From assembly GCA_951230915.1 (NCBI GenBank), contig OX579634.1, positions 52,961,570-53,025,569 on the forward strand: DNA of 64,000 nucleotides, given 5' to 3'. The translations under genes and the position numbers were made by a program. Origin of the DNA: Antitrichia curtipendula (Eukaryota > Streptophyta > Bryopsida > Hypnales > Leucodontaceae). Below the pieces are notes generated by a model. It did no database searches. It was not told where the DNA came from and worked only from the letters and a program-made list of their open reading frames with translations. This document shows positions 45,746-57,197 of this stretch, in pieces. Positions within the stretch are counted from its first letter, which is position 1. The number at the start of each line of letters is the position of its first letter.

Positions 45746-46080
45746 GTCGCCCGTCCAGGTCGCCCGTCCACCTCGGCCGTCGACGGATGGTCGTCAACGG
45801 AAGGTCGGCCGTCCAGCTCAGCCATCCAGTGCGGCCGTCGACGGAAGGTCGGCTGTCCAGCTCGGCCGTCGACGGAAGGTCGCCCGTCCAGCTCGGTCGT
45901 CGACGGAAAGTCGCCCGTCCAGCGCGGCCGTCCAGGATGAACTTTCATCCATTTCCATAGTTTTCATCCTCTGTCAACGGTTCTCGTCTAGATTTCATCC
46001 TGACGGACGCCAAGGTTGAATCCTGACATCCATTCGGACATCCTGACGGACGGACAAGACGTGACGGGGACAATCCTGGA
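45746..46080 (+). repeat. GGACGG palindromic array 3 (host of copy 3)
   Basis: Units CGGCCGTCGACGGAAGGTCG and CGCCCGTCCAGCTCGG repeat for about 200 bp, then degenerate (ATCCTGACGGACG words) to about 46080. A short left part of the array remains at 42333-42349 on the other side of copy 3. No TATA/gene module follows because copy D lies next to it. Confidence 0.75.
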
Positions 46081-46089
46081 GAAAATCAG

Positions 46090-48000
46090 TCTTTTAGTTA
46101 GAGAAATCCAATTTTTTTTAAGCCTAGAGAAAATCCAGTCGTGTAGTTAGAGCAAACCAATTTAGCTTAGAAAGAAAGAAACCAGTCCAACAAGGGGAAT
46201 CAAACCAGTCCAGCACGGAGGGCGGGTAACCAGTCAAAGCAAGGAGGGTCGAACCAGTCCAGCAAAGGGGTTTGGTAACCAGTCCGAGCAAAGGGGGTTG
46301 AACCAGTCCGAGCAAGGGGAGTCGAGTAACTAGTCCGAGCAAGGGGAGTCAAACCAATCTAAGCAAGGGGAGTCGGGAACCGGTCAGGGCGGGGGAGTCG
46401 GGAACCAGCCAAGCAAAAGAGTCGGGATCTAGCCAGGGCAGGAGAGTCGAATAACCATCTAGGGCAGGGGAGTCGGGAACCAACAAGGGCTAGGGGAGTC
46501 GGGAATTAGTCTAAGGGCTTGGCAAAACTAACTACAAGGACCGGAAATCAGTTTCTAAGGAAAAATTAAATACTAGACTAGGTGAAACTAGAGTCTAGGT
46601 GGGGAGTCGGGCTCGTTGTCGAAACAAAAAAACCTGACAAGGTGACGGTAGAAAGAGAGGAAAGAAGAGAAATGGAGTTCAATTCTGGCTAAAACTCCAC
46701 GTAGGAAAAAATCGTTTGTCCAAAAACCCTGCAAAACCACTCCAAAATAGAAGGAGGAAGAAAGGAGGGGATATCTGGGCAACTTCGGTGAGGATGACAA
46801 TAAATAGTGACCTAGGTATAGCTAAGTAGGTGTTAGGAAGGAAATCTTGGGAATTCATAGTGACCATTAGGAGGAGGATTAGGATGACACAAAGACAAGG
46901 TCGTGTAAGAGAGTAGGAGAGACATTAACACCTCCTTGGGATTTGAATCTATAGTCGTAAGACATCCATAAAAGTTTAGGTAGAATAGTGTTAGTGTAGA
47001 AAGAGAGAAAAGGAAAGAAAAAGAGAGAGAAGGAAAGGAGAACTGGAGAAGGAAGGAAGAAGAGAAAGAGAAGGTTTAGATCACACGGGGTCCTAATTTT
47101 CGAAACATAAGCGGCGAATTTGGGAAAGATTCCCCCAATCCAAGGACCACCATGGAGTATGGAAATGTACACACGGATGCGGACGAGCGTATTTCCAACA
47201 CCAATAGTGACGAGGTGAGTTCTTGAATCAATATTTGGTGTTTTCTCCTCAATTAGCATTGATTTCCTTAATTAGCCCTTTCCACATGAATAGTAAACCG
47301 TGATAAGTAAAGGTAAAAATCAAAAATAAAAGTTAAAGTTTAGAGTTAGTGTTAGGAGTTAAATTTAGGAGTAAAAACCTAGAGTTAATTTAGGAGTAAA
47401 AACTTAGAGTTAAATCTAGGAGTGAAATCTAGAGTTAAATTAGGAGTAAAAACCTAGAGTTAATTTAGGAATAAAAAACCGAAGGTAAAAATCAAACCAT
47501 AGAGTCAAAATTGAAGGTTAAAGTTAAAGTTAACACTCAGGGGGTCAAAATCTAGAGTTACAATTAGAAGTTGGAAATTAGAGTAAAAACTAAGCTCAGG
47601 GTTAGCCCGTAGAGTTAAAGCTTCCGAAAGAAGTGTTAAATCTCAAAAGATAGTCTTAGACATTCATGGAAGGAATGTAAGGGTTCCCCGTTCACGTAGT
47701 TAGGGACGTTAGAAATGACGCCTACTACCCAGCTAACCCTAGATATAGGATAGATAGTTAAGGATTTAGGATCTTACTATCAATCCTGGTCATTACAGTT
47801 AGCTTGTTAGTTATCCATGCATTTCTAGTAGTTTCGCTGCCATCCACGACACTTAGGAGATGTTAGCAAAAAAGATCTATTGCTTGGAAGGCACAGTGGA
47901 CCGCGCTCACAACATCCGCATATATTTAAAAGGTAGATAAAGGCATAAAACCTAGTCGGTGTTTGCCTGGTTACCAAGGGTGGGTAATCTTGCGCCCACA
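46090..48000. mobile_element. 4-kb element family, copy D, 3' fragment
   Basis: It ends GGTAATCTTGCGCCCACA exactly at 48000 and aligns with the last part of copies A-C: AGAGAAATCCA word, minisatellite (AACCAGTCCGAGCAAGGGGAGTC units, 46160-46510), AATAGTGACCTAGG region and TTAGGAGTAAAA tandem (47335-47490). The 5' two kilobases, including the TATA region, are missing. It is clearly more diverged from A and B than they are from each other. Confidence 0.75.
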
Positions 48001-48798
48001 ATGGCAAAATTTGCAAATATGGTGGTGGTCCAGCAAAATGGTGAAGGTGTTCTAGTGATTTTTCCAGTAGGAGAAAATGGTTTTGCTTCTGTGTCGGCTG
48101 TGAGATTGAGTTTTAGATTTAAGCTGAAGTCTGACTCAATTAATGTAGATGAAGATATTTTTGATGACGACTCTGGAAACCTATCGCACACCGTTGGTCA
48201 GCTTCCATCTTCGGTATTATTGGATACACTCTGGAACCTGAAGCCTAGGCAATACAGGGCTTACGGTGTCTCTAATGTTCTTGACTCCAAGTCCATAGTT
48301 GATGGTTTGTTGCCTCAATCATCTTGGGCTTCTTTTGAAGCTTCAATCTCCAACGGTGTTAAAATAGAACCTGGTCCAGACAATAACACCATCCTCAGTT
48401 CCGATTCGGAGACAAATTCTCCTGTTATAGGCTTTAATTTTGGGACACCCTCTACTTCCACGGCTGTGCCTGATGATCCTTTGAGGATGTCACAGGCAAC
48501 GCCTATCTCAAAAGACCCCGGTGGGTCAGTTGGATCTATCATTCACTGCTTGCAAGGATTGCGTAACTTAAAAGCTTGTCGAAACGTATTGTCCAAACTC
48601 GATTATGATAGCATCCAAATTAATGTAGTCACCGTATTGTCGCCGTCATTCAATGGAGATGTCATTTTTGAGTTGCCGGCAATTGATACTACTGATATCT
48701 CCTCTCAAGCCAAGCAGATGGCAGAAATGGATAAACGGTACGATGGACATGTCTGGTCTAAGACGGTCACTACAAATATAATGAACCAAATGGGTCTC
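48001..48798 (+). pseudogene. Unknown gene, 5' part, between D and B
   Basis: An open frame runs from the end of copy D to copy B. It is acidic and Ser-rich (strings VDEDIFDDDSGNLSHTVGQL, WNLKPRQYRAYGVSNVL, CLQGLRNLKACRNVLSKLDYD, KRYDGHVWSKTVTTNIMNQMG). An ATG at 48001 coincides with the junction, so the true 5' end was probably removed by copy D. The frame continues after copy B (52764) as LSFRRFVCLG. I do not recognise the family with confidence; the downstream Cys pattern suggests a zinc-binding protein. Confidence 0.5.
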
Positions 48799-50068
48799 TG
48801 TGAGCTCCTAATTTGTCACTTGGGACTCGTAGAATTATTTTTTTGGAAATTTGCAATTTAAAGTTAAGAAAAATATACAAAAAGCCATAAAAAGAGTGTA
48901 GAACCAAAATAGGGTTGTAACATACTCATTATAGTATTTGGTCTAGATTTGTGTTTAGACTTAGAATCCCACCAAACCGGGCCTAAAAATAGGTAGAAAG
49001 AACGAAACGGGTGGATTTATAGGGTTCAAGTCACATAGGCCCAAAAGGGCTAAATCCCACCATGAATGTGGCAATTCATGGCTAAGTCGGTCCGAGGGAT
49101 CCACAACAAGGCCACTAGGTCGGGTCCTAGAATTAGGTTTAGAAATACACCAAAACCCCGATTGTTAGTATGCAGAAGCCACTAACGCAAGACCGGGCCC
49201 GTGGAAGAATCCATAGCCCAAGGATGGTGTCCTAAGGTAAATCCCATACCAGGAGTCCAACGAAAAAATCGATTCGCCAAGATTCCTATATCTGCAAAAG
49301 ATTCCTGCACCATCGATAAACTCAAGGAGATGACCAATTCATCTCCACTGACCAATTGTGCCAGGTACGGAAACGCACCTGCACATCTTTCATGTGATCC
49401 CATGAGAGGTCTTGTAGAAAATTCTGTCATCTACAGACTTGCAGAAGAACCTTTTGCGGGTGATCAACCTTGGTAACCTCCAACGGGAATTTCATGGAAA
49501 TTACCCAGGTTGCCAGAAAATCTCACTAAAAATTAGACTAGCTTGTTTTATGTTAATAATGCGCTCCGTGAAGTTTCGCGACATTCCGATAGCGGCAAGT
49601 ACCCGAACCGGCGAGATTCCTCGAGAATTAATCACGTGGCGAGGTCCCCACCACGTTGACCGGCATTCCAGGACCATACGACGACGGAACAAAGTCAACC
49701 AAGAGTCTTTTCCGACTCCCTCACACCTACCGGAGACCCTAAGCTATTTACATTTCTCAAAATAGGAGACCCCCAATATCTAGGATTTTACCATGGTTTA
49801 GTTTTTTAAACTAAATTAGCCTACGATGGTTTTTTGTCCTCGGTCCGGGGGTAGGGAGGTTATGGACTAAACACGGCAATCTGGAGCCAATGGCGCAATC
49901 CGTTTGACGATTGGAGTAATTCTTCAAAAGTTAGGAGGTTGGTCCACCGTAGATAGGTAAAAGTAGTTTTTTAGGGATTAGGATGAAAATCTTTGAAGAT
50001 GAGGATGAAAATCCAAGTTGATAAGGTTACTTTAGAACTCTTGAGGGAAAGGTGGGGCCTTGGAAACC

Positions 50069-50076
50069 TATTTAAG
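50069..50076 (+). promoter_or_regulatory. TATTTAAG box, copy B
   Basis: 1270 bp from the element start, identical context to copy A. Confidence 0.6.
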
Positions 50077-50418
50077 GTCCCCATTTTTCTCTCAAGAACA
50101 CCCTCAAATCTTGTTTTGGGTCCGTGGGTCCAACTTATGTTGGGATCTTTGGCATTTTAGCCAAGAAACCTCTACGGTGTTTTTGGAGCACTTTTGGCTC
50201 CCCTTGTTGCTCTATTTCAAGCTTCTTTTGGAGGTCCTTTTGGGTCCTTCTACCTTACCTTGCCTTGCATCCTTGTTGTGAGTGAACGGGTCTCCCCTAT
50301 ACTTGTGTGACTTTTTATGCCTTGTACTAATCCTAAAGTCACCCCCCACCGTACCTTGGCGATGCCGCTTTGGGGGGCCTTTAGTGTATGAGAGTTTTCC
50401 CGTTATCATTGACCTTGT

Positions 50419-50690
50419 GTGCATGTGTGCCCCCGTATTGAGTCCTAACCAAAGTTGTCCTTTTTTTGTTGTTAGTTGTAAGTGGGCCCATCCCCCGGGG
50501 AACGGCGAAGCTTTGAACCTGTGACCAGTCCCAGTCCTAAAGTATGTGGTAAACACGTGCATGTGTGCCCCCGTATTGAGTCCTAACCAAAGTTGTCCTT
50601 TTTGTTGTTGGTTGTAAGTAGGCCCACCCCCCGAGGAACGGCGAAGCTTTGAACCTGTGACCAGCCTTAGTCCTAAAGTGCGTGTTAAAA
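50419..50690 (+). repeat. 137-bp tandem repeat in copy B, two units
   Basis: Unit starts at 50419 and 50557 (GTGCATGTGTGCCCCCG). Copy A has three. Confidence 0.85.
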
Positions 50691-52763
50691 AACAAGCCTT
50701 AGACGGCGGAGCTTTGAACACAAGGGTATCATAAGTCCTAAAGTTGGTGTTAAAATCAATTCTACGGCGGAGCTTTGAACCTTTATGTACTCTCGTTCCA
50801 AAGTCTAGAGTCCAAGACGTTCTCGGAAAAGTCCAAGGTTTAGCGTCCGAGATTAAGTCTAAGTTAAGAGTCCCCCCACCCCTTGTGAGTCGGCGTCCGT
50901 AAAACAGGAAACCACACCAAAAATCGGGGAAAATTAACCAAAAATCCGATTTAGATTTGCTTAGGTGGGTTCCCTTAAGGAACCCAAAAAAGTCGGATTG
51001 AGTCCCTGGGGGATCTGGTCCAGTTGCAAGGAAGTCGGGGTGAGTCCCTGGGGAGTCGGGGTGAGTCAAGGGGGTTGGTCCAGTGCTGGGGAGTCGGGGT
51101 GAGTCCTTGGGGAGTCGGGAAGGTCGCTGGGGTGGTCTGGCAGGTCGCTAGGGTGGTCGAGCAGGTCACTGGGTGGTTTAGCAGGTCGCTGGGGTGGTCT
51201 GGGCAGGTCGCTAGGGGTCTGAGCAGGTCGCTGGGGTGGTCCAAGGAGTCCAGGGAGTCCAGGGAGTCCAGGGAGTCCAGGGAGTCCAAGGCTGGAGAGA
51301 GAGAGAGAGGAAAAAGAAAACAAAGAGAAAGGTTGGGATTAGTGGGGGAAAGCTTGGGATTAGTGGGGGTTAGGAGAAGACTAACGGGGTTGAAATCAAG
51401 GGAAAGAAAACAACCACAAAAGGGAGGAAAATAGAGGAAGTAGAAAGAAGGAATAAGTCGCACCTCCATACCTGCATCAACCAACTCTCAACTCTCACCA
51501 AAATCACAACTATACGCAATGGAGGGAGGTCAGTGAGTCATAGAATTAAATAGGAGGAGGGGGAGAGAGACGATAAATAGTGCCCTAGGTTTAGCTAAAT
51601 AGGTGTTAGAAAGGAAATCTCGAGGATTCATAGTGACCATTAGGAAGTAGGATTAGGATGACACGAAGACAAGGTTGTGTAAGAGGTTAGGAGGGACATT
51701 AAAACTTCTTGGGGTTTGAATCTATAGTTGTAAGACACCCCATCAAAGCTTAGGTAGAATAGTGTTAGTGTAGAAAGAGAGGAAGGGAAAGAAAAGAAGA
51801 GAGAAGAAAGGAGGAGGGAAAGAAAGAGGTTAGATTGCACGGGTCCTAATTTTTGAAACATAAGTGGTGAAATTGGGAAAAGGTCCCACCACCCAAGGGC
51901 CACCATGGAGTATGGGAATGTACGCACGAATGCGGACGAGCGTATTTCCGACACCGGAAGTGACGAGGTGAGTTTTTGAATCCATACTCGGTGTTGTGTT
52001 TTTTTTCCTCTCTAGCATTGATCTCCTTAATTAGCCCTTTCCACGTGAAAGGTACACCGTGACAAGAAAAGATAAAAATTAGAAGTAGAAGATAGAATTT
52101 AGAGTTACAATTAGGAGTCAAAATTTAGAGTTAAAAATTAGGAGTAAAGATTTCGAGTTAAAATTAGGAGTCAAAATTTCGGGTTAAAATTAGGAGTAAA
52201 CAATTAGGAGTTAAAATTAGGAATAACCATTTAGAGTTAAATCTAAGAGTAAAAATTAGGAATTAAAATTAGAAGTAACCATTTAGAGTTAAATTTAGGA
52301 ATAAAAATTTAGAGTTATATTTAGAAGTCAGGAATTAAAGGAAAAAAAAGCTTAAGCTTAGGGTTAGCCGTAAGGTTGAAACTTCCGAGAGAAGTGTCAA
52401 CCCTCCAAAAATTAGTATTCAACACTTATGGAAGGAACATAAGGTTCCCCGCTCACATAGTTAGGGACGTTAGAAATGACGCCAACTACCCAGCCAACCC
52501 TATACATAGGATAGGCAGTTAAAGAGGTAGGAATTACCAATCACCTTTGCTCATCATAGTCAGCTTGCGAGTTATACATGCAATTCTAGTAGTATTCGTT
52601 GCCATCCACGACACTCAGAGAACGTTAGCACAAAAGATCCATTGCTTGGAAGGCACAGTGGACCGCGCTCACAACACCCCCTTATATTTAAAATGGTGGA
52701 TAAAGGCATAGAACTTGGTCGGTGTTCGCCCGATTATCAAGGGTGGGTAATCTTGCGCCCACA

Positions 52764-52911
52764 GTCTCTCATTTCGAAGATTTGTTTGCCTAGGACAACT
52801 CCGGTGTGTGAATTCTACATGCGACTTTGTAAGTCAAATTCACTGAACAAAGGAAGTGAATGAATTAGAATGGGAGGGGCTGCCAGCAAGTCCTTTTGAA
52901 GTTGGGCACCC
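52764..52911 (+). pseudogene. Unknown gene, 3' part, between B and C
   Basis: It resumes the frame of 48001-48798 with LSFRRFVCLGQLRCVNSTCD, which has three closely spaced cysteines, then one TGA near 52838, then TKEVNELEWEGLPASPFEVG up to the start of copy C. The FVC..C..C and EWEG strings look like a zinc-binding segment of a transposon protein, but I cannot name the family. The rest of the gene would lie beyond copy C and was not found. Confidence 0.45.
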
Positions 52912-54179
52912 GGTGAGCTCCCAATTTGTCACTTGGGACTCGTAGAATTATTTTTTTGGAAATTTGCAATTTAAAGTTAAGAAAAATATACAAAAAGCCA
53001 TAAAAAGAGTGTAGAACCAAAATAGGGTTGTAACATACCCATTATAGTATTTGGTCTAGATTTGTGTTTGGACTTAGAATCCCACCAGATCTGGCCCAAA
53101 AATAGGTAGAAAGAACGAAACGGTTAGATTTGGAGGATTCAAGTCACATAGGCCCAAAAGGGATAAATCCCATCATAAATGTGGCAATTCATGGCTAAGT
53201 CGGTCTGAGGGATCTACAACGAGGCCACTAGGTCGGATCCTAGAGTTAGGTTTAGAATTCCCCAAACCCCAATTGTTAGCATGTAAGAGCCACTTACGCA
53301 AGATCAGGCCCGTGGAGGAATCTACAGTCCAAAGATGGTGTCCAGGGTTAAATTCCATGCCAGGAGTCCAATGACGAAATCAATTCGCCAAGATTCCTCT
53401 ATCTGCAAAAGATTCTCGTACCATCGTTAATTCAAGGAGATGGCCAGTTTCATCTCCACTGACCAATCGTGCCAGGTATGGAAACTCACCTACACGTCTT
53501 TCACGTGACTCCCTGAGAGGTCATGTGAAAAATCTTGTCATCTTTCGACTTGGAGAAGAACCTTTTCCGGGTAGTCAACCCTGAAAACCTCCAATGGGAA
53601 TTTCATGGAAATTACCCAAGTTACCAAAAAATCTCACTAAAAATTAGACTAGCTTGTTTTATGTTAATAATGCGCTCCATGAAGTTTCACAGCATTCCGA
53701 TAGCGGCAAGTACCCGAACCGGGGAGATTCCTCGGGAATTAATCACGTGGCGAGGTCCCCGCCGCGTTGACCGGCATCCCGAGACCATACGATGGCGAAA
53801 CAAAGTCAACCAAGAGTCTTTTCCGACTCTCTCACATCTACCAAAGACCCTAGGCTATTTACATTTCTCAAAATAGGAGACCCCCAAGATCTAGGATTTT
53901 ACCACGATTTTATTTTTTAAACTAAATTAGCCTACGATGGGTTTTTGGCCTCGGTATGGGGGTAGAGGGATCTTAAACTAAACACGGCGATCTGGAGCCA
54001 ATGGCGCAATCCGTTTGACGATTGGAGTAAATCTCCAAAAGTTAGGAGGTTGGTCCAGCATAGATAGGTAAAAGTAGTTTTTTAGGGATTAGGATGAAAA
54101 TCTTTGAAGATGAGGATGAAAATCCAAGTTGATAAGGTTACTTTAGAGCTCTTGAGGGAGGGGTGGGGCCTTGGAAACC

Positions 54180-54187
54180 TATTTAAG
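54180..54187 (+). promoter_or_regulatory. TATTTAAG box, copy C
   Basis: 1268 bp from the element start; conserved despite divergence around it. Confidence 0.5.
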
Positions 54188-56164
54188 GTCCCCATTTTTC
54201 TCTCAAGAACACCCCCAAATCTTGTTTTGGGTCCGTGGGTCCAACTTATGTTGGAAGATTTTGGCATTTTAGCCAAGAAACCTCTACGGTGTTTTTTGAG
54301 CTCTTTTGGGCTCCATTGTTGTTAAAATTCAAGCTTTGAAGTCTTTGTGGAGTCCTTCTACTTTATTGCGTGTGTCATTCGGTTCTTTCTCTTCTTTTCG
54401 CTTGGACTAACGAGTTCTTTGGTCAAGTATTCTTGGGTTGATTGTACTAATCCTAAAGATACCTCCCACCGTACCTTGGCGATGCCGCTTTGGGGGGCCT
54501 TTAGTGTGGATTGTTGAGTGCATACATTAATCATTATCATACTAACCCATGCGTGTCAAGTGGCACTAACCCCTGGAAGCATTCTTACGTGTGGAGTGAC
54601 TCCATTTGGGAACTAACCTTTATCCAAAGTTGCGTTCACTGTGTGTGGAACACCTAGAGACGGCGAAGCTTTGGACCTGTCAGTGTCAGAAGTTCTAGAT
54701 TGTGTGTGGGACCCCTAGAAGACGGCGAAGCTTTGAACCTGTCAATATCAAGAAGTCCTAGATTGGGTGTCAAAATATTAACCAGCAAGGGAGCTTTGAA
54801 TCTAGGGGCCTTAGGAAGTCCTAGAATTGGTGTTAAAACCACCAAGACCATAAAGCTTTGAGCCCCCTTTATTCCCAACTCCAAAGCTTAATTTCCAAAA
54901 CGTGTTTGGAAAATACCAAAGTTTAGCATCCAAAAATATTAGAGACAAGAGCAGTAGTGAGAAACTTACAGCCCCACCTCAACCAGTGGAATACTCCCCC
55001 CAGTTATTTTCACGCCCAAACCCAGGACTCCATTTTGGAGAAGAGAGAGAGAAAAACTATTGCTAGAGAAATCCAACCAACCCCCCCTCAGTTCCGTTAA
55101 AAGGTGGATTGGGTCCAGTTGGATTTTAGCCTAAATCAGTCATTGGGCCAGTTAGGTTCAGCTTGAGTAAGTCACGGGCCAGTCCGGAGGAGTCCCTGGG
55201 GAGGGTCGGGTAAGTCACCAGGTCGCAGAGTCGGGCGAGTCACCAGGTCGCATCAGGGGGAGGAAGTCGCAGAAGTCGGGAGTCACCATGTCGTAGAGTC
55301 GGGAGTCACCAATCTTAGAGTCGGGAGTCACCAGGTCGCACTGGGGAGTTGGGGTCCTTGGGGAGTCGGGGTTTCCCCATCTTTTTTGGGGGGTTGGTTT
55401 AAAAATCTGAAAATTAAGGATCAAGGCTTAACTTAGACAAAACAAAGAATCTAATGCAAAATACCAAGAGAGAGAAAAAAAAGGAAGGGGGAGAAGGGGA
55501 GTCACACGTCCGATTTGCCTTAAAGAACCTGCATACAATACTCACAGACCATCTCTCTCTACACCAAATTGAACCCAACGAGAATGGAAGAGGATTAGAG
55601 GATAGTAGGATGAAATAGGATCAGAGGTGGGAGAGACGATAAATAGTGACCTAGGCGTGGCTAAATAGACTTAGGGGGGGGGGGGAATCTCAAGAATTTG
55701 CAAGTGACCATTAGAAGGCGGATTAGGATGACACAAAAGTAAGGTCATGTAAGAGGGTAGGAGGGACATTAAACCTCCTTGAAGTTAGAGTCTATAGTTG
55801 TAAGACATTCTTAAAGACTTAGGTAGAATAGTGTTAGGGTAGAAAGAGAAGAAGGGAAAGAAAAAGAGGAAGAAGGGAAGGAGAAAGAAGGAGGAAGGGA
55901 AGGAGAAAGGTTTAGATCGCACGGGGTCATAATTTCCCCCAAAATAAGCGGTGAGCTTGAAGAAATTCAACCGAAATCAAGGACCACCATGGAACATGAG
56001 AATGTGCATACGGACGTGGATGAACTTCTCTCCGATACGGGCAGTGAAGGGGTGAGTATTTGATTTAATCTTTGGTGTGTTGTTCCCAATTAGCTTTTGG
56101 TTCTTCCCTTAAATTTAGGCCTCTTCACGTGAATAGTAAACCGTGATAGGTAAAGTAAAAAATT

Positions 56165-56600
56165 AGGAATAGAAGCTAAATTGTAGAGTTAGTTTTAGGA
56201 ATAAAAGCTTAGAGTTCGTTTTAGGAGTAAAAAGCTAGAGTTATTTAGGAGTAAAAACTTAGAGTTAGTTTAGGAGTAAAAAGCTAGAGTTAAGTTTAGG
56301 AGTAAAAACTTAGAGTTAGTTTTAGGAGTAAAAAGCTAGAGTTAAGTTTAGGAGTAAAAACTTAGAGTTAGTTTTAGGAGTAAAAAGCTAGAGTTAAATT
56401 GAGGAGTAAAAGATTAGAGTTAGTTTTAGGAGTAAAAAACTAGAGTTAAATTGAGGAGTAAAAGATTAGAGTTAGTTTTAGGAGTAAAAAACTAGAGTTA
56501 AATTGAGGAGTAAAAGATTATAGTTAAGTCTTAGGAGTAAAAATCTAAAGTTAAATTAGGAGTAAAAATCTAGGATTAATTTAGGAGTCAAACCCGAGGG
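56165..56600 (+). repeat. Long TTTAGGAGTAAAAA tandem, copy C
   Basis: The words TTTAGGAGTAAAAA and CTAGAGTTA alternate regularly, forming higher-order units of about 53-56 bp. It is the longest version of this tandem in the window. Confidence 0.85.
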
Positions 56601-57197
56601 TAAAAGTCAAAACATAGAGTCAAAATTGAAGTTAAAAATTAGAGTTAGCACTCGAGAGTAAAAATTCATAGTTACATTTAGAGGTTAGAGATTCGAGTAA
56701 AAACTAAGCTTAGGATTAGCTTGTAGAATTGGAACTTCCGAAAGAAGTAATCTTAGAGGTTCGTAGAAGGAACGCAAGAGTTCCCCTTTCACGTAGTTAG
56801 GGACGTTAGAAATGACGCCAACTACCCAGCCAACCCTAGATAGAGGGTAGATAGTTAAAAGTTAGGATTTACTATCGGGTGGAAGCATGTTAATAGGAGC
56901 CACTAGTGGGCCTTAATGGACTTCTTTGAATACTAATTTTACTCTTAGAAGGTGCCACCTGTCCTAATTAATTGCAATTAAAATTGCCAGAATTCGTCAT
57001 CTGACACGTAGTACACAACATTAACGCAGGTGCCCAAAATTTGAATTTCTCCCGCTTCTGGATTCGTCGTCTCTCTCCTCTGGCTGCGCTGCTGTCTCAC
57101 CCTGTGTGTTTTGAATTTTTTTTTTGATTTGTGTTGTGGGTATTGCGTGATTAGTATTAGGACAATGAGTTCGGACTAGGCTACTATTGCAGGTGCA

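Larger units (their letters stand above)
48799..52763. mobile_element. 3.97-kb TG..CA element, copy B (solo-LTR-like)
   Basis: It starts TGTGAGCTCCTAATTTGTCA and ends TCTTGCGCCCACA. A perfect GTCTC duplication flanks it (48794-48798 and 52764-52768). It is near-identical to copy A over most of its length; the size difference is largely one missing 137-bp unit. TATTTAAG is at 50069-50076. There is no element protein. Host frame continuity (NQMG-LSFRR) after removal of the element and one duplication confirms the boundaries. Confidence 0.92.
52912..56876. mobile_element. 4-kb element family, copy C (old, 3' end lost)
   Basis: It starts GGTGAGCTCCCAATTTGTCA (the first T of TGTGAGC changed) and aligns with A and B through the TATTTAAG box (54180-54187), minisatellite and TTAGGAGTAAAA region. 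Many substitutions and indels separate it from A and B. Similarity stops near 56876 at TTTACTATC, before the GCGCCCACA terminus. It lacks the 137-bp repeats. The target duplication cannot be checked because the end is missing. Confidence 0.8.

Noticed and set aside
48001..52911. D and C as the two LTRs of one retrotransposon with the 48001-52911 gene as its interior
   Set aside because: No primer-binding site follows D and no purine tract precedes C, the two are differently truncated and diverged, and the gene has no gag-pol features.
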